Origin: Lamellibrachia columna
Taxonomy: Eukaryota; Annelida; Polychaeta; Sabellida; Siboglinidae
Length of the DNA: 64,000 nucleotides
Direction of reading: 5' to 3'
Assembly (NCBI GenBank): GCA_963662155.1
Contig: OY759269.1
Coordinates: 6,925,855-6,989,854 of the forward strand
Position numbers and translations under genes: made by a program. This document shows, piece by piece, positions 1-11,575 of the stretch. Below the pieces are notes generated by a model. It saw nothing but the letters and a program-made list of their open reading frames with translations, had not been told where the DNA came from and ran no database searches. Every line of letters begins with the position of its first letter. The stretch's first letter is position 1.

Positions 1-65
1 AAGTGACAGTGCAGATCCTTGAGATGCCCATGTAGAGAAGGAGGCACACCCACAACGTTGTAGGT
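1..65 (-). CDS. MFS transporter exon 11, partial at window edge
   Basis: Acceptor gttgcag at 72-66. The entry phase matches exon 10 exactly and gives PTTLWVCLLLYMGISRIC, a hydrophobic segment expected for TM10. It continues beyond the left edge. Confidence 0.6.
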
Positions 66-3000
66 CTGCAACAACGACCAAGCATGAATATATTACACAA
101 ATAATATACATGACTACGAGGCAAACAGTTGTAGGAAATGCTCTTCTTGAATAGACTTTTGAATAAGTTTAAATTTTAAGCTTGTGTTAATTTTGGGTTT
201 TAATGCTGCGTTCATATGGTCAGCATAGCTGTTATCAGTACCAATGTTCGTATATTGGGCATCTGTTCTGTTCTGCTTAGTTTTGATCTTCTTCCTTCTA
301 TAGCCAGTCAGTATTTTGATTGAATTTTAATATTGTCAAGAGACTGGACAAATATTCAGCATAGAATGGGTATTATATATATTTCTAGGCATATGCTGGC
401 ATAAAATATAGATATTATATTAAACAACGAATGCTAATATATTTCCTCAATACAAAACAATTGTTGAGAAAATTGTTTCAAACAAACAACATGACATTAT
501 CAAACACATTTTGGCAATTAATCCAAGAAGGTTAGCCATAACAAATTTCAAGGGTCAGGAGTATAGGAACTGTAGGAGAATGATCAACACACAAGTACAG
601 AAGGTATGTATGGAGGAGGGAGTAGACTTCGTAGACATGTGGTTAAACTATGTGGGAATAGATGACTTTTTCATGGGAGATGAGCTTCATCTGAATGGGA
701 AGGGCGCTGCAGTTTTTGGGTGTGAGTTTGCCAGGGTTGTTGACGAGGGCACAGGAACCATAAATTATTTAAACTAGATGCGCGGGGGAACTGACAGAGA
801 AAACTCAAAGGAGTACAAATACACATCCAAAGAAATGTTCACCAATTATTTCGGAAAATTAACTTAAATGCGTATGCTTAAATGCCAGGAGCATAGTAAA
901 TAAAAAAGCGAGTAAGACGTTATGGTAGGAAATATTAACCCTCACGTGATAGGTATCACAGAATCATGGGCAAATAAAGATATAGTAGGTGCTGAGTTAG
1001 CACTGACAAGTTATGTAATGCTTAGGAAGGACAGGTGAGAGAGAAGGGGAGGTGGAGTGATTTTATATATTAAAGAATCTAAGCATAAGAAATAACACTG
1101 AAAAGTGAAGCAGATTGTGATGATGCAATTTGGTGTAACATAGTTACCAAGAATTCTACAATGGACCAAACTGTCAAATGATCATGTTAATGCTAGTAGT
1201 GTGAATGTTTCAAAATAGAATTGACAGATATGGGCGGGCTACACATAGTTGATAAAATTATTGGGCTCTAAATAAGCCAATAGCTTCCTTGTCCACCACT
1301 TGCCATCTGGAACTTGTAGTTTGGGATGGTAATCTTGTTAAATCTTGTTAAATTATCTAGGGAACTAAACCTAATTATTTAACTTAAGGGCACAGGCTGG
1401 TCGAGAAATTGGTTATTTTGTCATGTTTTAAAAACTACTCGTGTTACTGTGGCCACATTTAATGTGTGTTATGTTTATGTAAAAAGAAGGTCATTTATGA
1501 CATAACAAGCAATTTGCATGACTGTAACAAAATACTTGTAGGGATACCTTTGCAGGAAATTCCATGGAAAATGTAATTCACATAGATGGTATGTAAAAAT
1601 AATATTTATTCTCACAAACTATATATCAAATTATGCAATGATGCTGTTTTTTGCCAAACAAATAATATTTTTTTTTAAGAATTTTTACCACTAGTTTTTT
1701 ATGTTTTTTAATGTCAACGATTGGCAAAAATCAAGTTTTATGTGAATTAAATTTTCCATATGACTTCCTACAAAAGCACCCCTAACAGCATTTCTAAGAT
1801 TATCATGTTACCATGGTTACGGCCATACAAATTGCATATTATGTCACAAGTGACCTTCTTTTCACATAAACATAATACACTGGTCATGATAAGTTGACTA
1901 CTTTCTGATGTGACAGTTCACATAACCCATTTCCCGACCAGTGTGACCCCTTAAGACAACAAAGGTGTTAAGGCTTGATCCCTGAAGAACAAACAGAGTT
2001 GACATATTTAATCTTGAACAGATATGTTTCCAACTAATCAGTTTGTGTAGTACTTACTGGGGAAGAAGAATTCTCATTGCACCAACAGTTGTACCAAGAA
2101 ATATGAGAAATAAACACGAGAACTCGAAGGTCTGCAAACAAAACAAAAGGTGAGAGCAGTTAATAGAAGGCTATCATTAAGTTCTTGATTTAAATAGCTA
2201 CAAGTCAGAGTTGGGGTTTGATCAGAATTATGCCAACAATGACAAACAGTATCAATTCATATGGCAGCAGTGTTGAAGAAGTTAAGTAAATATGATGGAA
2301 AAAAATTTTAGCAACAAATTATGATAAGTTGATATTCTCAAACAACTTTTTGTCACTATGAAATTCACAAGGTATGCAAATATTGTTTTCTCCAAGATTC
2401 ATTTGAAGTTTTCCTGTTTGACCTGTGCATCCTGCTTTAAGTGGATGATGGAGCAGACTATATGTACATCTATATAATGTTATATACCGTACTCAACATA
2501 ATAAGTTTTACTGTTTGACCTGTGCATCCTGCTTTAAGTGGATGATGGAGCAGACTATATGTACATCTATATAATGTTATATACCGTACTCAACATAATA
2601 AGTTTTACTGTTTGACCTGTGCATCCTGCTTTAAGTGGATGATGGAGTAGACTATATGTACATCTATATAATGTTATATACCGTACTCAACATAATAAGT
2701 TTTACTGTTTGACCTGTGCATCGTGCTTTAAGTGGATGATGGAGCAGACTATATGTACATCTATATAATGTTATATACCGTACTCAACATAATAAGTTTT
2801 ACTGTTTGACCTGTGCATCCTGCTTTAAGTGGATGATGGAGTAGACTATATGTACATCTATATAATGTTATATACCGTACTCAACATAATAAGTTTTACT
2901 GTTTGACCTGTGCATCGTGCTTTAAGTGGATGATGGAGCAGACTATATGTACATCTATATAATGTTATATACCGTACTCAACATAATAAGTTTTACTGTT

Positions 3001-6000
3001 TGACCTGTGCATCCTGCTTTAAGTGGATGATGGAGCAGACTATATGTACATCTATATAATGTTATATACTGTACTCAACATAATAAGTTTTACTGTTTGA
3101 CCTGTGCATCCTGCTTTAAGTGGATGATGGAGCAGACTAAATGTACATCTACATAATTTTATGCACAGTACTCGACCTAATAAACGACTTAATGCAGTAT
3201 GCTTGAAAAAAATTGGGGAAAATGTCAAGGAATCTGTTCTTATCAGTTTACACCAAAATCTCTCTAGACAATAAGGTAACTGTTTAACACGAGTGGTGTC
3301 ATCTGGTGACTAGTGAGAACAACTGTAAAGTTGTGTCAACTGTTTAACACCAGATGGCAACACTTTTCAGTGTTCCACACTAATTAAATCACAATAATTA
3401 TGGATCCTGTAATTAAAAAAGGGGGTGTACGCTAATTAGGGCATGTATGCTTAATAGGTCAAATACAGTAAATATATATGGAGCAGGCAATCAAAAGTAG
3501 GAACGATGCTAACAAATTGGGGTGCGTTAATTCTGTCAGATTTTAAGTAAAAGTCAGGTGCATGTTATACTCTTGGGCATATTTCACAAGGAACATTACG
3601 GTAGTTGAGCAGCCATTAGGAGACACGTACGCGTTTAGAGCCGAACCTTGACTCGGCAGCGGGGAAGAGGTAGACTTGAATGAGCAGCAGGGGAAGGCTC
3701 GATATGCCCAGAGCCATCCCTAGCTCCTCTGTTCCAAACTCAAGTCCGTCTGAAAGACACAAACATTCATCCAATTAATGACACAGAACTGTGGTAGTTG
3801 TTGACAACTAATACAACCTTGAGTTGTTGACAACTAATACAACCTTGAGTTGTTGACAACTAATACAACCTTGAGTTGTTGACAACTAATACAACCTTGA
3901 GTTGTTGACAACTAATACAACCTTGAGTTGTTGACAACTAATACAACCTTGAGTTGTTGACAACTAATACAACCTTGAGTTGTTGACAACTAATACAACC
4001 TTGAGTTGTTGCACAGGTTATTAAATGTACAGTTATGCTATGATTAATATTGGGAGGTTTTATTATGTAACTGCTGGCATTACCATCCATGGACCATTAG
4101 ATTGGAAAGAGGGTAAATGTAGGGGTGGGTTTTAAAACAAGTGAGCTCACCTATTGACCTGCACAACGCCCGATTTTTTTTATCGTAAAATTATGATTTT
4201 AATCAAATGTTTTAATGAACCACATTTTTGTAATAGGATTTGTTTAAATTTAATGATTGGGTCTGAATGTCATGTTTGCATTGCATGCGGAGGGAACATG
4301 TTTCACTGGAGATACCCATCATGTGATCTGTGAATGCAGAAATAATATTGCAGAAATATGTCTTGCAAAAAAACACATTTCGGGAGTCAATATGTTACAA
4401 TAGATATCTCTCTGCAGTTCTTCATATGTGAAGATTAGGGAGAGTTTCATGGATGTAGAGGGCAGAGGGAAAAGAGGAAGACCGAGACTGAGATAAAAGA
4501 ACTGTGTGAAGGGAGATTTGGCGGGAGTGGGAGGGGAGTGGGAGGGGAGGGGAGAAAAAAGAGCTAGGAATGGGGGGAGTGGAAAACAAAACTCAACAAC
4601 CGGTATCAGTCCCAGCCTCGCCTCAGACTTCAGGGATAAAGAGGAGAGCAATGACATAGTTCATCTGGCTTGACATGCCCTCCTATCGCTGAAGGATTTG
4701 TTCTTCCCGCAACGCTATTGACACTGGCCAATTTTATGGGCTCACTCCCCTACACCCTACCCTGTACCCAAATTGCAACTCACGAAGGTGAATGTCAGAA
4801 GAGGCCCACACAGTGAAAACTTCATCCGCGCCGATGACACAGAAGGAGAGAAGCGAGTAGAGCCCCATACAGGAGCAAACCCCTGGGATCCTGTGACAGT
4901 AAATGACGCGTCATGACATCACATGTAGTGTCGATATAGGGTCTCTTATTGTGATCATTCATAACTGACTATAAAGTAATGTCAAACTGTCAATAAATCA
5001 TGTACAGGCGTAGAAAACTGATCAGTTGGATGGTGCAACCAGAAATGCATGTTATTTAATAGCTATTTATATTATTTAATTAATTAATAGCTATCCATGG
5101 TATTTAGCAGTTATATAAAACCTCTACAGTAAAAACTAAATATTTTATATGTATGCATACAATTATAATAGATAAATTAGTTGTACCTACAGCATTTTTG
5201 TTTATTCTTTCCACTGCCGATGCATATAAATAATAATAGTTATTATAATTAAATAAAATTTCACTCTAAAGTTCTCTTAGTACCAAACATGTGAGGTTTT
5301 TGTTAGAAGGCTTATAAACAGTTAAATATCACAATTAATTTTCAAAGACAATAACTAACACATATTATGTCCAAGTCACAGTAGCATGACATTTGAGGAC
5401 ATATTTGTCTAGTTAAAACAGATGTTCCACATTCTCTCAGCAATGTATCACTTACTTCATCATTTTATATATATTACTATCCTTCATGTAATCCCAACAA
5501 CCAGGCTTTGTCCTCATCTTAGGAATGTCTGTTCCTTCGACGGATATTTGCACATGTTTCTCAGAGCTGGTTTTATTGTCCATCTCAGACACATCTGGCT
5601 CACTCTCGGAAGCACCTTTCACTTGAATTGTTTGTGGATTCGACGTTACAGTTTCATTGCTATGCTGAGTTGTTCCTTCAACATCTTCATTGTGAGACGG
5701 TCCCTTTGGCAGCATATCTACCAGTTCCTCACTGCTCGTCTGTATGACATCCAGCTTTTGATTCAAGGTTACAGTTTCATTGCTATTTTGAGTTGCTCCC
5801 TCAACGTCTTCAATTTGTGATGGTCCCTTTGGCAGCATTTGTACCAGTTCCTCTCTGTTTGTCTCTATTACATCCTGCTTCACCTCTGAAATAAGGCTGG
5901 TAAAAGGAAAATTCATTTAATATAAATATTATATTGTGCAGCAAGAAATACTTTCTAAGACATACTGATCACATAATACACAAAATTAAAGGTTTTGGAA

Positions 6001-9000
6001 CATCTACATTATAAATATGTCATAAATTCTATACTTCTAAACAATACTGCCAACTTGACAATCCAAAACTACAGGAGCGATTAATTGTTCAATTGACAGA
6101 GCAACATGCACTGTGTCACAAGTCAAGGGGCAGCTCAATTACATATGCTAGACAATATGAGGTGCAACTTTCCACACAAGCCAGTCACAAGGAGCTTTGA
6201 TGAAACATCACAATGAGTGCAGTTGGCCATTGTGACAAATTAAGTTGATGGGCAATAATTAGACAAATTGGGTCTATCCCCAGTTGCAGTGCCAATCATA
6301 GCCACAAATGTCTTATCATGTAAGCATGAGCAATTAAAACTGAATATATTAGTACTTGAAACTGAATATATTATTATTTAAATTTGTTTTATATTATTAT
6401 AAAAAATTAATATATTATTATTTAAAAATGAATAAAAATTAATAAAAAAAAAACAAGTAAATATAGTAACTAAGAGCATATCAGCCACCGTCTAGGGTAA
6501 AGACTTACACAAGACGTCTCTTTCTGTGGCGTGTTTCAGGCAACAGAAGGATGTTGACAATGAAGGGACCAAGGCACATGACGCTAGCGATGATACTCGC
6601 CAACAGATAAGGGTAGCGGCCAAACACCCCGTCCGCCGAGAAGAACTGTGGATATTTCTTGGCAGGGTTTGAAGTAAATCCTACAAGAAGCAACGACTAG
6701 CTGTTGTAACAGGAGATGTTTTAAATGAAATTCATTTGTTGACAAACTGTTAGCAGAACATTCATGTATAAAAAAACGCATGCATGATCATAGTCCAAAA
6801 ATATTTATAAAATTGTTGCAAGCAAAAATCAGACAATCTAACGTTTGGACAATTTTCCGTGTGGCAAAACAATCATGGGAATTGTTTGAGATCTATTTAT
6901 TAATTTTATTCAAATTACGTCTGCCACTCAGGGATGCAGATTTGACATATACCGGTAATCTTAACCAATGAACAGAGCTACTTCAGGTAACCTCTACTAA
7001 AGGCATTGGCTGTCCGGGGTAAGGAAGTGAATTTCCAAAGAACTTAACTCAAGTAGATAGGGTGTTTGTTGGTTAAAAGGCAATCAAGGCCAAACAAATC
7101 TATTTACGTTAAAAGAATGGAACACTGTCAATGTGAAGAATTCATTCATGATTAATAAGAGGATATAGTTAGTACACCTTCTTCAATTCACTTGGCCCAT
7201 CGTGAATCATGTTCTCAGATGTACAAATATGTAATGCTTGTATAGTTCAAGTAATATGTGCAGAAGAGTGCGTATTTTTTTACAATCATCAAAAACAATT
7301 ACTTGGTCATAAGATGTGATAGTGTGAATAGTCTTTTCTTATAGTATATATATTGCCAGGCCACTTTTGCATTTTTTTGCAAAATTTTTACTGGATACGA
7401 TAAAAAATAATAAAATAGGTTGTCTGATGATTTCACAACAAATGTGTACACATCTGCTAGCATGTCGTAGTGGATACTAGATCAGCTCCATTTTTTTAAA
7501 AATAAGTCTGAAATGAGCGAAAAATTTTAATTGACGAAGGAGCTTTAATATGAGTATATAGTTAACTGTTAGTGATGCGGTGTCACCTGTTTACTCACCT
7601 GATATGAAGGGGCCCATCACTATCCCCATTCCCCAGGCGAGGGCGATTGTTGACATACCCGCTGCTTGATTGGTGTCGTCACTGATGTCACAAAGAATGG
7701 ACTTGGTGACACCGACAAGTCCTTGAGACAAACAACAAAAACATTCTTGTGAGGTAAACAAAGCAAATAGAGTGGAACCTTGTTAATACGGACACTTTGG
7801 TCCCCAGTGTATGTGTCTGGATTAATAAGTTTTCCAGATAAACGAATCATACACTTAATGGGATATATGAGCGTTTGGAAATTCTGTTTCTGTGAAATGA
7901 TGTCCAGATGATCCCAAAGTTTCCGGATTATCAGTGTGCGTATTAAGGAGGTTCCATTGTACATTGTCAGTGTCTCGTTTAAAAAAGCGATAAATCTTTC
8001 ACCAAGATATACTAAACTAGTTAATGAACCACAAGTTGTTAAATATAATTTAACCATTATCTGTTTATGAATATTGACCTTGCCAGTCAGCATGCAATCT
8101 AAACAGTCAGCATGCAATCTAAACAGTCAGCACGCAATCTAAACAGTCAGCATGCAATCTAAACAGTCAGCACGCAATCTAAACAGTCAGCACGCAATCT
8201 AAACAGTCAGCACGCAATTTAAACAGTCAGCACGCAATCTAAACAGGATGTTTACCCAAAAAATTCAAATTAATAACGTTGAAAGGATATTTTTGTCAAA
8301 TTATTTTAAAATAATTGTAATTCATTAAGACACATTTGGTCAGTTCAGATGACACAATACATAGAGTTTAATATACAACATAACATGATTTTACGATAAA
8401 AATTCAACTGTAACATGTCCTACCATTAGTAGCCCCGGCAATCAGTCGTAGAATCATGGCACTTGTGAGGTCTGTCGCAAAGCCAAATGCGATGTTGACA
8501 ATGGCCATCGCGGCGAGAGACACTATCATGACTGACCGGCGACCCCTGGTGTCCGACAACCAACCCCAGAAATAACTGCAACATTCAGAAGCAACACCGG
8601 AACACTGTCGCTGTAGGCTGTGTCTAAGTGAACTAACATGCACATAAGACATCACTGGACAAATTGTAAATACAGTCTACACATATATGACCACCTTGAT
8701 CCTTGTAATCCATATAAAATCTGTGTCAACATCGCCAAACAGGAATGAATATTGCTATTGCATATTTATATTGAAATGAAAAATTCTGACTTTATACTGA
8801 GTTTTTTTCGACAGCCTCACATCTTCCCTATAGCTGTCCAAACCACCCATGCAATTACCCCTTTTGTCTCAAATTTTAAAAATATAAAATTTCAGTTTGT
8901 ACAATATTTTTGGAGATTCAGCACAAAAATAAATGTCATTTGTCTCCCAGACTTGTGTAAACCATCAGTTATCATATGGTTTCATTAATATCCTAGAATT

Positions 9001-10931
9001 CTCTCCCTGAAAAACTACAAGATATTTTATTATTTTGTCTCACATGATAATGGATTGGTGTACATGTATGGTATCAAAACTGTTATGTGTGACATTTCAG
9101 AAACCCTAAATTCCATAGAAACTTGACTTTTTCATATCACCCATGTAAACAGCAAAATCATTATAACACGCACAAACTACATCGATTGGTGGATCTAAAA
9201 ATATTATGTAACACATCAAAAGCAGTGCAATATCTAACTACAAGTCTTATAATAATGTCTGATTATTTTGAATTTACAAAATTAAAATGTGTTATTTTAT
9301 GTTATGTGGTATTTTCATAAAAGAGCAATAATTACAGCACCAAAAGCTCTTTCTATTATGACCATTACATGCATTCTTTGGTGCTTTCTGTGGGCTAGAA
9401 CAAACCTGCTAAAAAATCTGCCCAAAAATACACACGAAGCCACCAGCCCAGCATAGTAACCCTTGTCTTCTTCTTTGTAGCCGAAGAACTGTAACAAGAA
9501 AGACAGATCACAATAAAGTTAACAAAACATCTCAAACTTTGTAACTAATTATGTCTTATGTATTCACGGCCTCATAAATTTCATGCATTTTAAAAGCACA
9601 GATCTAAATTTGCTGAAAAAATATAATATGTGTTATAGTGCCCCGTCAAAGTAATCCTTCTGGGATGACGCACAGCAGCATCATCTTAAGTTCTTATTTA
9701 ACTTCTTAAATTAACTAGTCTTAAAGTCATTACCACTACTTTTAATAACTGTCCTTAAAACACGGTAAATATTTTGGCTAGATATGAATTACCAAAATAA
9801 GTTAAAATAATTAAGATCACAACACTTATTAAAAATAAAACAAAAACTTATTCAGGGTGCAAAAATCCTCAAAAGGGAATATTGTCCCGAAAGGACTTGC
9901 ACATTATTCTGCACCACCTACACAGAAGTGGGGCGCAGTAGCTCAGGAGTAGAACCTCAGACTTTCGATCGAGGGGGCCGGAGTACACACCACTTACTGC
10001 CATTTTGAAACTTGGGCAATTTGTTTCACCCCACTTTGCCTGTGTCTTTCGGAAGAGATACTAAAATCTGTTGGTTCCTTCTACCTGGTGTCTATCTATG
10101 CCAGGGTAAGCAAAAGATCCCATGCAGGGAAATAGAAAAATTGTTGTGGACAAAAAAAAACACTATTGAAGGATTTGCTCTATTATGAAGAAGAAAAATA
10201 ATGATATGCCCATGGAGGGCTGTCTAACACTAGAAATCAACCTCAATGGTGACCTAGTTTCCAGTTCTAGGCGAGTTTTGACAGAAAACACAACCCATCC
10301 AATGGATATTGTCAAACATTAGTCAATCAGTCACACTTTAGCAGATGCGATACTCACCAGTACCATTTCTGGCAGGAATGGAAAGATGAACGTTATCGTG
10401 TAGCAACTGCCAAACTACAACAAAGGATGACACCATCTCATCAGCACAAGTTCTCTCATTGTTATTTAACAAGGCAGATTGTCTCATTTTGAAATTTTAT
10501 CAGTTATTATATAAAGATAACCTGTCAGAAAATGTGTAATCTTCTAAAAAATTTCCAGGTATAACTGACCTAAAATAAAACCAATAAAAGTGCAACTGAT
10601 TTGTTACAATAATAATTAAGAAAACAGTTTTGAATTACTGATAAATGATAATTATATTAATAATAAATGAATTAATTAACTTGCTATTTTAATTCACCCT
10701 AATTACAAAACAAAAATTTCTTTCATACAACATGAAAACAAAAATCTTTCTAATGGCTTGTGGATTATGTTGCTCGTTATTAGTTTTTAAATAACTGGTG
10801 GCACGTACAAGGCCATAAAGAATGACGATGACCGTCGACCACTCTAGGGGGGTGGCCTCAGGTTTTGTAAGGGCGAAGAAGTTCTTGAATCTCTGCCAAC
10901 ATCCCGGGCCTCTATCTTGTTTGTCCGTCAT
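1..10931 (-). CDS. ZIFL/tetracycline-type MFS transporter gene, 11 exons seen, 3' end outside window
   Basis: Multi-exon gene on the minus strand. Exons in order: 10931-10809, 10414-10358, 9488-9406, 8575-8424, 7721-7599, 6680-6511, 5883-5456, 4890-4784, 3749-3631, 2131-2058 and 65-1 (partial). Every junction except exon 6/7 follows an obvious GT/AG rule and the phases chain without a break. The translated product has the MFS layout: TM1 ending in FPFLPEMV, then EEDKGYYAGLVAS (TM2), motif A as GWLSDTRGRRSV, a motif C-like WGMGIVMGPFISG in TM5, TM6, a long hydrophilic central loop (exon 7), then the C-terminal half starting with EVFTVWASSDIH. The EEDxGYYAG and NPAKKYPQFFS signatures are those of the zinc-induced-facilitator-like/Tet-type drug:H+ antiporter family. 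Substrate is unknown; plant ZIFLs move metal chelators or organic ions, animal members are poorly characterised. An integral membrane proton-coupled transporter is the likely role. Confidence 0.78.
511..777 (+). pseudogene. CR1-like LINE ORF1 fragment, SGNH esterase C-terminus
   Basis: About 88 residues without a stop. It contains VDFVDMWLNYVG and MGDELHLNGKGAAVFG, the D-x-x-H-L block near the C-terminus of SGNH/GDSL-like esterase domains, which occur in ORF1 of CR1-type LINEs. It is followed at once by endonuclease remnants in the same orientation, as expected for ORF1-ORF2 order. The N-terminal catalytic Ser block is not seen, so the fragment is 5'-truncated. Confidence 0.6.
850..1150 (+). 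pseudogene. CR1-like LINE ORF2 endonuclease remnant
   Basis: Broken frames give NARSIVNK, then NPHVIGITESWA, YVMLRKDR and RGGGVILYIK, the start of an APE-type LINE endonuclease. Several stops and frameshifts. The reverse transcriptase that should follow is deleted; sequence jumps to the element's 3' end at about 1155. Confidence 0.6.
1155..1356 (+). mobile_element. CR1-like LINE 3' end
   Basis: Matches the 3' end repeated at 16616, 25287, 31760, 40438 and 59160: a short C-terminal coding piece, the segment with cttccttgtccac, and a terminal (aatcttgtta)n tail, the short tandem repeat typical of CR1 3' ends. The same insertion is present in the right arm, so it predates the duplication. Confidence 0.75.
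1357..2057. other. MFS intron 10, nothing else recognised
   Basis: AT-rich intron sequence between exons 10 and 11, shared with the right arm (58502-59160). Homopolymer runs only; no coding or repeat signal beyond the CR1 fragment next to it. Confidence 0.6.
2058..2131 (-). CDS. MFS transporter exon 10
   Basis: Encodes TFEFSCLFLIFLGTTVGAMR and the short tail ILLPQ, a TM9-like segment. Acceptor tttgcag, donor gtaagt, exit phase 2. Paralogue at 58428-58501. Confidence 0.75.
2413..3183 (-). repeat. 97-bp satellite in MFS intron 9, 8 copies
   Basis: Eight tandem units of 97 bp (gtttgacctgtgcat recurs about every 97 bases from 2416 to 3095). Each unit holds an AT-rich near-palindrome, TATATAA/TTATATA. 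The same family in the right arm has grown to several dozen copies. Confidence 0.95.
3631..3749 (-). CDS. MFS transporter exon 9
   Basis: Encodes HGLEFGTEELGMALGISS, then LPLLLIQVYLFPAAESRFGSKR: TM8 and the following loop. Acceptor tttcag, donor gtacgt, exit phase 0. Confidence 0.8.
3796..4013. repeat. 26-bp minisatellite in MFS intron 8
   Basis: About eight to nine near-perfect 26-bp units containing the short palindrome GTTGTTGACAAC. The right arm has about five copies at 50390-50527. Confidence 0.95.
4319..4657 (-). other. Open frame of 112 codons inside MFS intron 8, coding status doubtful
   Basis: Sense-strand frame in the intron, with a proline-rich pyrimidine tract and no family signature. 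A frame of the same length persists in the right arm (49741-50079), but the arms are so similar that this alone is not evidence of selection. Probably not a gene. Confidence 0.2.
4784..4890 (-). CDS. MFS transporter exon 8
   Basis: Encodes IPGVCSCMGLYSLLSFCVIG followed by ADEVFTVWASSDIHL: TM7 and the EVF(T/S)LW signature of the ZIFL C-terminal half. Acceptor tcacag, donor gtgagt, exit phase 1. Confidence 0.8.
5456..5883 (-). CDS. MFS transporter exon 7, hydrophilic central loop with internal repeat
   Basis: A long acidic, Ser/Thr/Glu-rich segment of about 142 residues, the cytosolic loop between the two 6-TM halves. It contains two tandem copies of a roughly 41-codon unit, each with EELV.MLPKGPS and EDVEG.TQ.SNETVT. 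It ends with KPGCWDYMK, echoing GPGCWQRFK in exon 1, so each half of the transporter begins with a similar CW motif. Start assumes the ag|GTG acceptor; donor gtaagt at 5455. The inverted copy has a 375-nt deletion here that preserves frame. Confidence 0.72.
6511..6680 (-). CDS. MFS transporter exon 6
   Basis: Encodes GFTSNPAKKYPQFFSADGVF, then TM6 ending LLPETRHRKRRL. Acceptor tgtag. To keep the frame into exon 7 the donor must be gtgtaa at 6510, although a better-looking gtaagt lies two bases downstream; that choice gives early stops in exon 7. Most of this exon is missing from the inverted copy. Confidence 0.75.
6681..7598. other. MFS intron 5, no feature recognised
   Basis: AT-rich intron, collinear with 47718-48733 in the right arm. 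No coding or repeat signal. Confidence 0.6.
7599..7721 (-). CDS. MFS transporter exon 5 (motif C-like)
   Basis: Encodes GLVGVTKSILCDIS through AAGMSTIALAWGMGIVMGPFIS, the TM5 antiporter-type G-x3-GP segment. Acceptor ctcaag, donor gtgagt, exit phase 1. Confidence 0.83.
8088..8247. repeat. 20-bp minisatellite in MFS intron 4, 8 copies
   Basis: Tandem units of cagtcagcacgcaatctaaa with g/a variants. The right arm holds about four units at 47145-47226. Confidence 0.95.
8424..8575 (-). CDS. MFS transporter exon 4 (motif A)
   Basis: Carries motif A, GWLSDTRGRRSV, the loop between TM2 and TM3, followed by TM3 and TM4 to LRLIAGATN. Acceptor tgcag, donor gtagga. By eye this exon is identical to its inverted paralogue at 46816-46967, unlike the neighbouring exons. 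Confidence 0.85.
9406..9488 (-). CDS. MFS transporter exon 3
   Basis: Encodes FFGYKEEDKGYYAGLVAS and the start of TM2 to GRFFS. Acceptor ttacag; donor gtttgt is weak but gives phase 2, matching exon 4. The paralogous exon lies at 45838-45920. Confidence 0.78.
9675..9928. other. MFS intron 2 beyond the duplication breakpoint
   Basis: Unique to the left side: homology with the right arm stops at 9674. AT-rich, no coding signal. Confidence 0.6.
9929..10170 (+). mobile_element. tRNA-derived SINE, degenerate head
   Basis: Shares with 30285-30500 the segment cttgggcaatttgtttcacc and the conserved cctgtgtctttcggaagaga block. The tRNA-like head (tagctcaggagtagaac) keeps a recognisable A box, but the B box is degraded. 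It lies in the intron between exons 3 and 2. Confidence 0.65.
10358..10414 (-). CDS. MFS transporter exon 2
   Basis: Nineteen codons, FGSCYTITFIFPFLPEMVL, completing TM1. Acceptor ttgtag, donor gtgagt, phase 0 on both sides. Absent from the inverted copy. Confidence 0.75.
10809..10931 (-). CDS. MFS transporter exon 1 (start codon)
   Basis: Encodes 41 residues from MTDKQDRGPGCW to VIVILYGL, a short cytosolic N-terminus entering TM1. Donor gtacgt follows at 10808. The ATG at 10931 is chosen because the reading frame upstream passes a good acceptor (cag at 10981-10979), suggesting a 5'UTR or earlier exon; an upstream start cannot be excluded. No matching exon exists in the inverted copy. Confidence 0.65.
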
Positions 10932-11156
10932 GTTTCTGATGAGTGTCTGAAGCCTGGAGATAAATAATCTATGGGGATCTGAAACAGGAAATAAAATAAA
11001 TAAAAAACATATGGTCAATCCACTATACCCCAAAACGCTGCACATAAAATAATTTTTTTTATTATTCTTGAGATGACATTGTGAGCGATTTAGCGTTCCA
11101 TGCAATTTTTCTTGGGAAGAATGGAAAAATTGTGAGATTTAAAAAAAAAAATTTGG

Positions 11157-11575
11157 CTACTGTGGCACTGGCACTGTCTGTGCTACTGTGGCGCTGCCAC
11201 TGGTACTGTCCGTGCTACTGTGGCACTGACACTGGTACTGTCTGTGCTAATGTGGCACTGCCACTGGTACTGTCTGTGCTACTGTGGCACTGGTACTGTC
11301 CGTGCTACTGTGGCGCTGCCACTGGTACTGTCCATACTACTGTGGCACTGGTACTGTCCGTGCTACTGTGGCGCTGCCACTGGTATTGTCCGTGCTACGG
11401 TGGCACTGCCACTAGCACTGTTCGTGCTACTGTGGCACTGGCACTTGCACTGTCCATGCTACTGTGGCACTGCCACTGGTATTGTCTGTGCTACTGTGGC
11501 GGTGCCACTAGCACTGTCTGTGCTACTGTGGCACTGCCACTAGCACTGTCTGTGCTACTGTGGCACAGCCACTGG
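11157..11575 (+). repeat. 32-bp GC-rich minisatellite, left block
   Basis: Units of about 32 bp built from gcactgccactggcactgtc plus tgtgctactgtg, with deletions giving 20-bp variants. All three plus frames lack stops, so long apparent ORFs here are artefacts. Same family as 12297-12678 and, inverted, 41183-44132. GTGGCA/TGCCAC arms give hairpin potential. Confidence 0.95.

Larger units (their letters stand above)
1155..9674. repeat. Left arm of a large inverted duplication
   Basis: The reverse complement of 45638-59355 aligns almost base for base with this stretch, introns included, apart from array length changes, two deletions and large insertions in the right arm. The inner breakpoint is sharp: shared sequence ends at gatgacgcac on this side and starts at gtgcgtcatc on the other. 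The outer end falls inside a CR1 fragment present in both arms. Confidence 0.9.

Noticed and set aside
5422..5820. 132-codon ORF on the plus strand
   Set aside because: Antisense shadow of MFS exon 7.
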